A stretch of 64,000 nt of DNA, from the NCBI GenBank assembly GCA_030431255.1, contig JAUIJL010000003.1, positions 62,001-126,000 on the forward strand. Reading direction: 5' to 3'. Shown here piece by piece: positions 35,356 through 48,200 of the stretch (its first letter is position 1; the number at the start of each line of letters is the position of its first letter). Both the position numbers and the translations under genes were made by a program. The notes under the pieces are model-generated. The model searched no databases and was not told the DNA's origin. It saw only the letters and a program-made list of their open reading frames with translations. The DNA comes from Thermoanaerobaculia bacterium. Lineage in GTDB: Bacteria > Acidobacteriota > Thermoanaerobaculia > Multivoradales > J023.

Positions 35356-36290
35356 TTAGTCCCCTTCAGGAGCTGGTGAGAAGTTCTTCTCGATATCGGC
35401 TTCTTTTTGTACCCTACCGCGGGCTCTGGATGCGACGTCACCATACTCCCATGAGTATGTGACTTTTGCATCGGGATAGAACTCCTGCAGAAGTTTCTTG
35501 CACTGGGCGAAGTTCAGTTGGCAAGGTTCAAATTCGGTATAGACCCTTGTGACGTGAGCAGGTCCGATCCTCTGACGAATTGCTTCATCAATCAGATGCT
35601 GTTCAGAGTGCAAATTGATTGGTGGAGGAGAGCTCACAGCACCCATGAGCTTGCGCTCACCCGCTTCGTCGATGTACTCCAGCACGGCAATGTTGCTTTG
35701 CGAGTCAGCACCTATCTCACTGCGAATTCTAGCTGCAAACTCACTGAGGTCAGTCGACCGATATTCTACTTCTCCTACGAGGCGAGTCATCTCGTTTTCT
35801 GGAACAGCTTCATCTGAAAGCCTGACGAGGACCCCATCCATTTCAATGACCTGATCCTTGGCCAGTTGTTGTGGCCGAGGTCTTAGCACCCTCTTCGTGC
35901 CGTGCTTGACGGCATTTCCGAGACCAAGTGCCCCCTCCGCAGCTCCAGCACCTTCGACGAATGCGAAACAGACCTTGCCGATCCCCTGTGAATAGAGCTT
36001 GATCTTTTCGTCACCCTCTGCGAATTGCGCATTGGCGAAATCTTCACCAGCGGACTCTGAATTCCACGCAACGTTGTAGGGGACATTCATGATTCCCCTG
36101 CCTAGCTCCTCCAGAAGCCAAAGCGGGATTTGAGAGTTGACCTTGGCCGACGCCCAAAGTCGTTGATTGTACGGAATAGACAAGTCGTGGACTTGTTTGA
36201 TGAGATCGACTCTCCGCCTTCTCCAATATCCATTGCCAAACTCAGGCAGCATGTCGGTGCACTTTTCGCCCGGTTCGCCCATCCAAAGGC
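35356..36290 (-). other. Variable C-terminal toxin tip, nucleic-acid deaminase fold
   Basis: The last roughly 310 residues follow the RHS core's DPEG boundary. They carry a strand NIAVLEYID, the zinc/catalytic motif HSE (35602-35610) at a helix start, then VYTEFEPC...C (PCx6C at 35500-35526) and VTYSWEYGD. This is the pattern of bacterial toxin deaminases, most like the XOO_2897-type group as I remember it, though that subfamily name is uncertain. The region is more AT-rich than the RHS shell, as expected for an exchangeable tip. Predicted action: deamination of bases in DNA, RNA or nucleotides. Confidence 0.72.
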
Positions 36291-39200
36291 ACTTGTCGCC
36301 TTCCGGATCCGTCGCCATGTTCGGCATCCAACTCACGAACGCATACAAATTCGGCGAGTCGACATCACCTAGGGGATCCTCGGACATCCAGGACGCGTTC
36401 CGAGCGTCGTACCAACGAGCTCTCGCGTAGTTGAGACCCGTGACCGGGTCCGTCCACAGCCCGTGGAAGAGACTGGTCTGACCACCGGGGAAGCGACCAC
36501 CTAGGGTGTTCGACGCAGCTATGGCATTGTCGAAACCGGCGGGGAAGCGTTGGTCGTAAGCGATGCCGGCCTCGAAGGCGCCAGGGATGCTCCATTCGAG
36601 CTCCCGAGCCTGGTCGAGCTTGCGCCCCGCGGAATCGACCAAGTCCGTGGTGAGACGGACGCGATAATTGGTGCTGAATTCCCAGCCGCTTTGGAGCATG
36701 ACCAAAAGGTCCGAAGGCTCTGCGCCGGCAAGTCCAGTCAAGATCTCGGTCGGTGGCACGGATTGCCAGCCACCGAAACCCAGACGCTCGACGATGACGT
36801 TGCCGTTGAGACTCGCCGGGTCGAGGGCGCTAGAGAAGCTCACGCGCAGGGCGCCGTCTTTTTGCTCGGCTCCCGTGGCTTGCTCGACCCCACTGACGGT
36901 GGTGACGCCGGCGTCGAAGCGAGATCTCCGGACCTCGGGACCGGCTTCCACGTTGGCTTCGCCGTAGGGCGTGTAGAGATATCGGGCCGGAATCACCGGG
37001 CTTGCCGGGTCGGAGCTTTCCTCCTCGGCCACAATGCCGATGACCGTGCCCATCTCGTCGCGCAAGTAGGTGTAAAGGGCCTCGCCACCGAACGCAAGGT
37101 TTTCGACCATCACTTGAGGGGCGTCGTCCAAGGTGGAAAGACCAGGAACGTGGGTCTTGCGCCAGCGTTTGGTAGTGCCGTCGGGGTCACCGAAGCCGAC
37201 TTCCGAAACCAGGCCTTGGTGCTCCCAAACGTAGTCTCGCCGCTCGATGAACGGACGCTCGCCACCGCCTTCGGGGATCGGTCCCCAGTGGATACGATGG
37301 GTCAAACGGCCCTTGGCGTCGTAGGCGTAGCGCACCTGATGACCGGCGTAGGGCGAGACCTGATCGTCGGGCCAGGTGTCTTTGACCGTGACCTCGATCA
37401 GCTCCGAGCGCCAATTCCACACGTAGACGTGGCGATCGTCCTCGGTGCGGCGGCCGACAGCGTCGTAGTCGAAGCTCACGCCGTCGCGGCTCAGAATCCG
37501 GCCATAGGCACCGGTCTCCACGTTACCAAGGGTACCGGCCGCTTGATTCACCAGACGGTCGAGCTCGTCGCCCTCGCCGTACCCGTAGGTAAAGCCATCC
37601 ACGTTGTGGGGGCGGTCGCCAGTTAGATTGCCTCGGCCGGGATAGGCCTCGGTCAAGCGCACGCCGGCGTCGTATTGCCAGGCCCAGCCCATTCCGGCGA
37701 AGAGGTCGATACCGCCGGCGTCCTCACCGGTCTTGACCTGACGCCCGACCTTGGCGCCGTCGCGGGGATCGCCGTCCACGCCACGCCAGCCAAAGGCGAA
37801 TTGACCCCAAACGTTCTCCGGAACGTCTGTCGGCATCCCGTTCTCGGCTCCCGCTCCCCATGTGAGCGTTCCAAGCTTCCATTTAGAAGAGGGTGGCTGG
37901 TCGCCCTGGCCTTGGGGGCCCGCACCTTCGATATAACCCCAACGGGCGGCGGTGCCGAGGGCGGCCTTGGTGTCGAGGCCGTAGAGGCGACCGGCGCCAC
38001 CCCAATGCCAGGTAACACCGACCGTAGCCTGGGTCAGAGCGCCTACGCCGCTGATGTCGTAGAGGCGATCGAGGGTGTCGAACTGACGGGTGAAGCCTTG
38101 GAACGAGCCGTTCGGATCACGGCTGAGGCCCGACGGCAGGGTCAGCTCCGTGGGTCGGCTGTAGAGGTCGTAGGTCCAGCCCATGGCTTCGCGGGCACCC
38201 ACCAGCTCCTCGTCCGGCCGGCTCGCCAAGTCATAGGTCGGATAGGCGACGGTCAGGGACGGATCCTCATCCGCCCGGCCGTCGGCACCCCGGCGAATGG
38301 AGGTCGGACGGGAGAGCACGTCCCAATCCGCGAAGTCGCCAGCGTCAAGATCCACCAAACCAGCAGGCAGCTCTGCGCCCTCGAGGCTCGGCACCGACGA
38401 CAGCTTTCGATTGCCCTCGTCGTAAGTGTGGGTGATGAGGATGCCGTCCCGGGTGGTGAAGGTATCCACCGTGCTGTCGGGGTTGTAGGTCGACGATTCC
38501 GACGTGCCGTCGTGATAGTCCACACGCTCGGTACGGCCCGTGCGGTCGTAGGTGAAAGTGGTCACCCACGGATCACCCGGCTCGGCGGTGGTGGTTTTCT
38601 GGCGCAGCAATCGACCATCAAAATCGTAGGCATAGAGGGTGTTGCCACGACCACTGGGACGGAAGACTTGGATCTGCTTGCCCACGCCGTCGTAGCTGAT
38701 TCTCGATTCGGCGTCGGCGCCCGTGCGCACCCGAATCGGCTGATTGGAGGCACGGTCGTAGGTGGTGTAAGTCACCGAGCCGTCGCTGCGTCGTTCGACG
38801 ATCACCCGGCCGAAGGCGTCGCGCTCGTACCTGCTGCTCTTGGTCTCGATCAACCCCTGCTCGCCGTCGGGAACCGACTCGAAATAGCGTTTCGTGTCCG
38901 GCAGGGTTGAAGCGTTGTCTGGGTGGTACTCGTATTTCGTGGCGTGTAAGTGGTCGGCCTGGTAGTCGCCACCGAAACGCTCCTCCAACAGGCGGCCCGT
39001 GCCCGTTTCATAAAGCAGCTCCTTCTCACGACGGGCCAGGGAAGTTTCGAGACACGAGACGCTGACGTCTTGGCACTCGGCATCATTGCTCTTCGGCGGA
39101 CCGCTCCAGATTGCTTTCAACCGGCCCGCGTCATCGAATTCCTGCTCTGTCACCAAGACCTGCTTCTGATCGTCCTCGTCGATCAAGGTAGTGGCGGCTC

Positions 39201-42200
39201 GTTCCACGGCACCAAAGCTGTTGAAATGACTGCGTTGGAGGGCCAGGAGCTTGGGATCCCCGGAATCCGCCAGGGGATCGGCGTCGTAGCTTTCTTGCTT
39301 GGTCAGTCGGCTCGATTCATCGAAATAGGCTAGCTCGAACGCGCCGGTGGGCTGGGCCTGATGGTAGAGACGATCCCACGCATCGTAGCGACCGAGCCAG
39401 AGGCCTTGGTCGCCGTCGCCTTGGTACGCCACGCGGTTCTTGACGTCGTAACCGCGGACTTGCTCGCCGGCGTCGCCGATTTTGACGCCCACACCACGGC
39501 CCGCTTCGTCGTAGCGGTACACCATTTCCAAGGCCGGATCCAGCTGATTCAGGACCCGCTGCTTGAAGATGCGGCCATGTTCATCGTATTCCGCTTCGGA
39601 GACTTTGGTCGCTGAAGCGATCACTTGTCCGGGCTGACCGGGATCCGAGAGATGGGTGCGTTCGATGTCGACGATTTGCTCGCGGGCGTTGTAGCGGTAA
39701 CGGGTCTCGATCCAGCGGCATTGGACCGCGCCGGTGGAGTCGATGTGATCTTGTAGAGACCGCTGACGGATCAGATGGCCGACCGCGTCGAACGCCATCT
39801 CCCGGCGAGCGCCATCTTCCAAAGAACATTCAGTGGTGCCCACGGGTTTGTAGCGGCCATCCGACAAGCCGGCGACCACACGCACTGGTCGGTCCCATGT
39901 GTCGTAGGTGGTTTCGGAGCGAATACCCTGCGAGGTCTCGACCTCGTCGACATTGAATTGATCGTCGTAGTCGAGCTCGGTCCAAATCTCTTCAGCGCCA
40001 CGGCTCAGGCGTTTGAGCAGACCCGCGTCTTTGTTCTCTTGGAAGTCGCCGTGGAAGGTCTTCTGCACCTGGATCGGCTCGATGGTGCCGCCTTGGAATT
40101 CCTTGACCCGGCCGAAGGAGTCGAAGTCGAAGGTGGAGACCACGTTCTCCGTTTCGAATTTCATCTCCTCCTGCTCGTCGACTGCTGGAACCGCCAGTTG
40201 GATGCCCCGGCTCAAGCCGTCGGTGACCCTTGAGACCAAGTTGTCCTGCTGGTACTCAGCCGCGGTTTCGATCAGCTCGTAGTCCGCGGTGCCTTTGCTG
40301 TCGTCGTCGGTGGCGCGCATCAGGGCTTTGACCACGTTGGCTTTGGCCAGGTGGTCGATTTCCTGATCTTCACTGCCACCCTCGAACGGGCAGCCCTGAC
40401 TCTCGACGGAATTCGAGTCTTGGTAGCAATTGACTCGCTCACCGCCGTCGGGGTACTCGATCTTGGTCAGGCGGCCGTCGTCTTCGTAGTGGAACGTCGT
40501 GCGCACGGGCACGTCGGGGATCAGCTGGCCGTCGGGCTGGGCCACCTCCAGGAGTTGGTGCACCTCGGTGGTGCGGCCGTCTTCCAGGGTGTAGTCGACT
40601 TGGTGGTCCCACGGGGCACGGACCGTGACCCGCTCCAAGGGCGCGGCGTTGCCGGCTTCCTGGCCGGTGATCTCGAGCAGCCACTCGACACTATCGGCGC
40701 TCGTGTTGGCGTTTTGTGGGGTGGGGAAGCCGATTTTGTCGATGCGGCCGGTTTCGCGTTTGTACTCGAAGCGCACTCGGGGAACTCGGAGACCCGATTC
40801 GAGGAAGTCGGGCAGGAAGACCTCGGATAGGCGCAGCTCGGCATACTCACCATGCAGAATGGCTGTGGTGTCGTCGTCGGAGGTCACCACGCCGCCCTGC
40901 TGCGGATCGTATGTGTATTCGAGGAAAGGACGGTCCTGCTCGCCTTCGTACGAGAATTGGGCGTACTCGCTGACCGGGTTCTTGACCTCGGGATATTTGA
41001 CCTTGGTCAGGCGGCGCTCTTCGTCGAATTCATATTCGAGCTCACGATCGGCGAAGTCGGTGATTTTCTTCAGCAACCCGTAGCGGTCGCCGTCGCCATC
41101 CTCGTCCTCCGGTTTGGGATCGTCGTAGTACTCGAAGGAATAGGTGCGGGCCAAGTCGTCGGTGACACCGATCAGCTGACCGAAGGCGTCGTAGCGCAGA
41201 TGCAGGGTATTGCCCTGCTCCTCGGCGGGAGCGCCTTGGCGATGACGATCGCTGATGCTGACCAGACGGCCCTGGGCGTCGAAGCGGGCGGTGTCGTGCT
41301 GACGACCGATCAGGCGCCAGCCGCTGCCGTCGCTGAGCTTTTGCAGGCGCAGATAGACGCCGGCCGGCGGGTTGTAGGACGCGACCTGGTCCTCGTCCCA
41401 CAGATCCTCGTCGGGCACGGGGGCGTCTTCGTCGGCGTTGGGATAGAAGCGCCACACGTGACCCTTGCCGTCGTGGTATTCCACCTCGCCGGTGGTGGTG
41501 ATCTCCCGCAGGTGAGCAAAGAGATTGGCGCTCCAACCAGCGCTGCCCAACGGGCCGTAACCCAGCAGGTGCGAGCGATAGACGCGATCGAAGGTGAAGG
41601 GCACGCCGCGTCCACCGACCACGTGGTCGGCGGCGGAGAGCAGCATGTCGCCTCCAGTCAAGGCCACGGACACGCCCGCCTCACCCGGCGACCACATGGC
41701 GGAGTTTTGGGGCGGCTCGGCGAGGCTCGCTTGGATCGGCGACGGCACCGGCGCGGCGGCGGCGGCGACGTTGATGTAACCAGCGGGGGCCGGGTAGTTG
41801 TCGCCCTGGCCTTCGAAGAAGTCGAGGGCGTCTTGGGTCTTCTGCTGGACCGCGTCGTCGGAGTCGGGATCCACGAAGAGCACGGCACGCACGTAGCGAC
41901 CGGCCAGAAGCTCGGCCAAACCTTCGTTCTGCTCGTCGGAAAGGGGGGTGTCGCCTTTGGGATTGGGAAGGAATTGGGGCCAATCACAATTGCGGCATTG
42001 GGCTTTCTCGTCGGCGGTGAGGGTCAGGGGCTCGCCGTGCTGATCCGGTAGGTCCTGGAGCTTGTAGTCCTTACGCGCCCGCGGATCGGCGATCAGCACC
42101 ACGGTTTCCACGGATTCGTAAAGGTTGTAGACGTCGGAGAATTGACCGCCCTCGCCGTTGACCAGGTCGGGCTCGCCTTCTTCGTCCTCACCCACGCCCA

Positions 42201-45200
42201 GGCGACGCAGGGTCACGGTGGTATAGGCGTCGGGCCAGCCGGGGCCGCCCGGCGGCTGCAGGGCCGCGCCCAGGTCTTCTTTCGCCAGGTAGCGCTCGTC
42301 GGGCAGGGTGCGCAGGCTTTCCACCTTGGCAGTCAGGGTCTCGCCGAAGGAGCCGGGCAGGGCCAAGCGCACCTTGAAGGCCGCCGTGTATTCGTTTTCC
42401 AGCTCGTCGCGTTGCTTCTTGCGCTCTTGCTCTTCTTCTTCGAGCTTCACCACCCGCGGCACGCCCAAGGGCACGAAGAGGGAGGTGATCTTCTGGATCG
42501 ACGGCAGGATGTCGTCGTCTTGGCGCTCGTCGGCCGGAGGCAGATCCTCTTCCTCGGGCAAATACAGCCCGCTGAAGCTGAATTTCGGGCGAGCCACCGG
42601 AATGGCCACGGGGCCGTCTTGGGTGCTCCAGGTGTACATCAGTCCCATGCCCGTGGGATCCACCGCCAAGTGGCCGGTAGACCACGGGGCTTCCACCCGG
42701 AACGAGGGCGACGGTTTGATCTCGGTATTGGGAGCGGCGTTGACGTAGCGCACATCCCAGGCGTTGATGATCGGCGGACGTTTGGGATCGTCGTAATCGT
42801 TGCCGCCGGCGTAGACCACGCCGCGCTGCTTGTCGTATTGCAGGAGCAGGGCGCTCTGCTTGTCGATGTGCAGATAACCCACCAGGTGTGCTTCGTCGAG
42901 CTTGCGCTCGGAGACGTCGAAGACGAAGATGCCGGCCATACCCATGGAGGCGAAGAGCAGGTCGCCGCGTTTCCACTTGGGCTCCTCGGTGGGTTTTTCC
43001 GGCTGGAAGTCGCCGCTCAGCTGGCCGCGGATGCCGCGGTCGAGCCATTCCACGTCGTTGACCAGGATCACATCCCGCAACCAGGCGAAGTTGTCGTCGA
43101 TCTCGGTGATGCAGGCGGCCATCTCTTGCAGGGTGAGAGCGCCGGGGTCGGTGAGACCGGACAGGTCCTCCTCACCGGGCAAGGCGGGCGCGCCGTCTTC
43201 ATCGCCACCACCGCCGAGGGTGTGGACCAAGCCCACCCGCAGAAGCGGCGAGTACACGTCCAGTCGGCCTTTGCCACGGCATTTGAGGGCTTCGTCCTCG
43301 GCGTCGGGATCCGCGGGCGCGCCGGGATCGAGGAACGGCGGCAGCAGCGGTGGATCCTCCTCGGACTCCTCGTCTTCCTCGCAGACGCCGGTCTGGCTTT
43401 GGGGCACGAGCGCCGTCGTCCACAGGATGCCTTCGGGCTGGATGCCGACATCTTGATCGACGCAATCCGGGAATTCGATGCTGGTGCCGGCGTAGTGGCC
43501 CAGCCGTCGACCGCATTGGTGCAGCTGCTGGGTGAAGGTGAAGGGGTGGATGAGCTTGTAGCCACGGTTCAAATCGAAGACCGAGATACCGCCGCCGACC
43601 ACCGCCGTATAACCCAGGGCGCGCAGGTTGTAGCGCACCTGGAGCTGATCCCCGCGACGGGCGCGCACCTTCTCCAAGGTGCCCGAGCCGTCGCCGTTGG
43701 CCTCGTCGTCCTTCGGCCAGACGTTTTCGATGTCGAGCGACCAGCTCTGGCCGGTGGTCAGGTTGTCGACGGTGACGCGCTGGAAGCGATCCCACTGGTC
43801 CTCGGCGTCGCAGGTTTCTTTGCGGAACTCGGGGACGGCCGGTGGAGTGGCCTTCGGGTCGTCTTTATACGACGGCTCTTGTTGGCCGCTATTGCCGCGG
43901 CGGTAGGTGCTGAGCAGCTCGAGGTCGAAGGTGTAGAAACCCTCGTCGTCGGGCTCCAGGTTGTCGAGCTCCTCGCCTTTGTAGGCTTCGAGGAAGGCGT
44001 TCAGCCCGAGGGGTTTGCCTTTTTCGTCTTGGGACAGGATCTCCAAATCCGACGGCATGCCCGCCGGCAGGCCGCCGAGGGCCAGGAACTCGGATTGAGA
44101 CAAGCCGCCGATGCCCGGCATATACGACACCCGGACGGCGCCTTGTTGGTCGCCGAAACATTTGGCTTCTTGGGCCCACTCGGGCATCTCGTCGGGGCAG
44201 GTGCCTTCGCCTTTGCGGATGTCCTCGACCCGCACGGTCTTGATCGCCCACATTCCGCCGAAAAGGCTCATGTAGAACAAGCGGTTGTGGCCGTCGGTGG
44301 CGAAGGTTCGGATGCCGGGTGCGATCCGCCCGGAAATGGCGTAGGGCTTGAATTTGCCTTCTTCGGACACGTCGGCGGTGTTGATCGCCACCATTCGGCC
44401 GGTGTCGCTGCCGACCACCAACAGGTTGCCGAAGCGCAACATGTCGCGGGCGGTTTTGACGTCGTCGAAGGGGAAGCCCTCCTCGCCGATGGAGCCGATG
44501 GTCTCGCCCTCGATTTTCCGGGTGGAGAACTCGAATTGCTTCGGGCCGCTTTCCCAATAAGGACGCGGGCTATCGACGCCGGTGGTCACCAACTTGCCGG
44601 GTTTGATGCGCAGGCGGAAGCGATGACCACCGGGCAAGGTATTGGCCGGCTCCAAGATCAGCAGCCGACCTTGGTCTTCCTGGGTCAGCAACATGGGCAC
44701 CGGGCGTGGATAACCGGAAGCGCCGGAATCTCCGCAGCCCTCGGCCACGGGACCCATGTCCTCGAGCAGGGCGACGTCGATGACGTTCTCGTCGGAGAGG
44801 TCTTTTAAGGCGCGATCGAATTGGAATTCGAAGGCTTGCGCCTCCGCCGGGTCGATCTCGCCCCGGGCGATCACCAGGAGCATGTCCTCTGTGCCTTCGA
44901 AGCTGGGAATTTCCCAACTGTCGTCGTCCTCACACAAGCGCACCTTGGGACCTTCCTTCGGACCCTCGGGCTCGGAATCCTCGTCCTTGGGCACCAAAGG
45001 AGTCAGGTCGAAGATTTGCATGGTGGTGAGGGACGGTAGCTGAAAGTCCTCCACGCCGCGCAGGGTAGTGCGGTCGTTGGTGTCGCTCTCCGCCTCGATT
45101 TCCAGGCGTAGGCGTTCTTTGGTGTCTTCCGGTGGGGCGGAGAAGCGCAGGAATTCGAAGGGCGCGGCGGACACCAACATGGGCGGTGCCGGCTTGCTGC

Positions 45201-48200
45201 CTTGCAGGGGATCCACCAGGGCGATGGACACCGGCTCCTCGCTTTGGGCCACGGGATCGTAGGCCTCCTCCGACAACACCCAGCCGGTGGCCGCGTCGCG
45301 ACGTTGGATCACCAGGGGCTCGTCGCCGATCACCGGCAGGATCCAGAAGCCGCCCTTGGTGTCCCGTGGCGACGGGATGAACACGAAGAGGTCGGAGATG
45401 GCGTTGGCGATCACCTCCTGCTGGGCACCGGAGCCGAGGGCCCAGCCACCGGCTTGGCCGGCGATCAGCGCCCAGTCGGCGCCGCTTTCGTAGTACCAAA
45501 CCGCCTGGGACCGGCGGGTGAACTCCGCCAACAGCTGCGACGCCATGCATTGGCCGCCTTGGGCCTCGGTGTCTGCGCAGGTGCTGGTGGGCTCGTCCTC
45601 TTCTCCCGGCGGCGGCTCCGCCTTCAACAGCCCCTGCTGCTCGGAGCGCAGGAAGGAGCCCGCCGGCGGCTCCGGTTGGGTGCTTGCGGCGTTCGACATC
45701 ATCCGTTCGCCGCCGTCGTCGACGACCGCGCCGAAGGTCAGCATTTGCAGACGTCGACCCCAAGAGACGCTGATGCCTTCGCCGACGAAGACCTGGGCGT
45801 CGAGCTCGGCGCCGGCCGGAGCCGGCACCGACAGGCGCAGGGTTTTATTGGCCTCGCCGTCGAAATCGAGGTTGATGTAGGCGCCCGGGGCCAAGCCGTT
45901 GGGGGTTTGGAACGGAATCTCGGCGAGGGACAACATCTCGACGCGCACCAGGGTGGCTTCGTCGAAGGCGCCGCCGGGCACGTCGACGGTGATGCCGTCG
46001 GCGGTGCGGAAGGTCAGGGCCTCGCCGGCGGGGGCGACAAAGCCCTTGCCGTCGGGGCTGGCCATGGGTCCGAGCTGGAATTCCGCGGCCACCTGGCCTT
46101 GGGGATCGATCACCTTGACCCACACCTCAGTGCTGATCTCGATCTCATAGCCGGGGGTGCCGAGGGTGCCTTCGAAGCTGCCGGTGAGGCTCGCCGGGTA
46201 GTTGACGCTCACCGGATCGAGGCCGCGACGGGTGATGGCGTAGGGCACTACGGTCCACGGCGCTTGGCCGAGCTGGGCGCGGGGCAGAGCGTCGTTCTCG
46301 GCGTAGACCCGAGACACGCCGCCCACCGGCACCTCGACGTGGAATTTCGAGGCGTCCACCTGGCCGCCGGGGCTGACCACCGTGGAGGTGCTGAAACGCC
46401 AAGTGATCGGCACGGCGCCTTGGTAGGCGGCGCCGCGCAGATCGCGCACGCCACCGTGGAAGCTGGCCACCCAATTGCGACCCGGGGCCAGCGGCCGTTC
46501 GAGATCGAAGAAGAGGCTGCTGCCGTCGGCGCTGAGCTTGGCCTCACCGTTGGCGAAGAGACCGACGCCGTTGCCGTCGGCGTCCGCCAGCTGCACGCGC
46601 AGGGACCCTGGAGAAATCGTAGTGGGGTCGAGGGGCTCGCTCCACTGCACCGCCACGGTGACCAGGGTCGGTTGATCCACGGCGCCGTTCGCCGGCGTCA
46701 GGCCGAGGATGGTGGGCGGTGTGGCCTGCATCACCAGATCCACGGACACGCTCTGGCCGGCGGCCACCGTGGTGCCGGCGCTGCCGATCTCGTCGGTTTC
46801 GGGGTGGGTGGCGCGCAGGGTTTGCGCGTCGCCCGAGGGCACAGGCATGGTGTAACGACCGCCCTCGCGGCTGAGGTCGGCGGTGCCGAGGCCCGGCACG
46901 GTGGTGCGGGAGCGATCCAGCTTCAGGCCGTTGGCCTCGGAGACGGTGCCGGTGGCGTAACCGATGGGCTGGTCGGCGTGCAAGACGAGGTAAAGGCCCT
47001 CGCGCACCAGACCTTCCAAGGGCAGTCCGCCGTTCGAGTCGGGACCGGCGATGATCCTCGCCTGGCTTCCGGTGCCTTGGCGACGGCTGCGGGCGGTGAG
47101 CTTGGGGAAGGCCGCGCGTAGATCGTCCGGAGCGTCGACGATTTCCACCAGGAGGGTGCGCGGGTCGCCGTCCACCTCCGCGGGCGCGCCGTCGGGCACG
47201 GGCAGACGCAAGGTGGCGGCGCGGCCGAGCTTGCGGCCCTGGAAGTCCACGCGCACGGCGGCGAGGGTGGTGTAACCCGTCCATTGGGCAACCCCGGCGG
47301 GCACCTCGTCCACGGGAACCAGCTCCGCGGTGGCGACGATTTCCGCCGACAACGCGCCTTCGGGAATGATCAGCTCGAGACCGTCCGCTTGGCCGACGGT
47401 GCCGCCGCTCGGGCCCACCACCGGTCCTCGTTCTACGGATTCGGGGAAGGGGTAAATGCGGACATCCTCGTAGCCGACGTCGAGCAAGACCTGGGCCGCC
47501 CGCGGGCTCGGGCTGACCATGAACTCGGCGGCGCCGGCGCTGCCGGAGAGGTTGGCGCCTTGCTCGGCCGGGCTCAGTCGGGGTTGGTAGAGCACGATGT
47601 CGGCGGCGAAGGGCGCTTCGAGCACTTGGCCCTGGCCGGCGGCCAAGATCAGGGTCTCCTCGAGGAACGCCTGGACCGCTAGGCCGGACGGCCACGGGGT
47701 GGCGCCGTCGGCGCTGCGGGTGACCACCCGGGCCCGGGATCGACCCGTGGGGGTGACGATCGGCGGATCGAGGGTCAGGTCCGCCTCAAAGGCGGGGATG
47801 TCCGCCGGACGGGCCGCGCCCTGGAGCAGCTCGCCGGCCGCCGTGGGCAAGGCGGGCGCGAAGTCGGGATGGGTATCGGGCACGACCACGGCCACCACGC
47901 CGGGGCCCGTGGGCGAGACCTGGGCCACCCGGCGGGAAGCCGGTAGACCGATGACGTCGCCGGTGAGCACCAGGGGATCGTCGAGCACGGTCCAGATGCC
48001 GGCGCCGAGCTGATATTGCACCGCCACCAAGGTGTCGGAGCCGTCGACCCAGGCATCGAGGGGCAGGTCGAGACGCACGCCGCCGGCCGTCAGGCCCGAC
48101 GCCGCGCCGTTCAAGAGGGAGTCGCCCCCTTGCTCCAGACGCAAGTCCACGGCCACCGCCGGGGTCCAACCCAGGGGCAAGAAGTCGGGCAGGCCTTGAG

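Noticed and set aside
42142-44808. Open plus-strand frame of 888 codons opposite the giant RHS gene
   Set aside because: It lies entirely antisense to strongly supported coding sequence. Its length follows from GC-rich codon structure, and its Gly/His/Gln-rich composition is that of a shadow frame with no domain.
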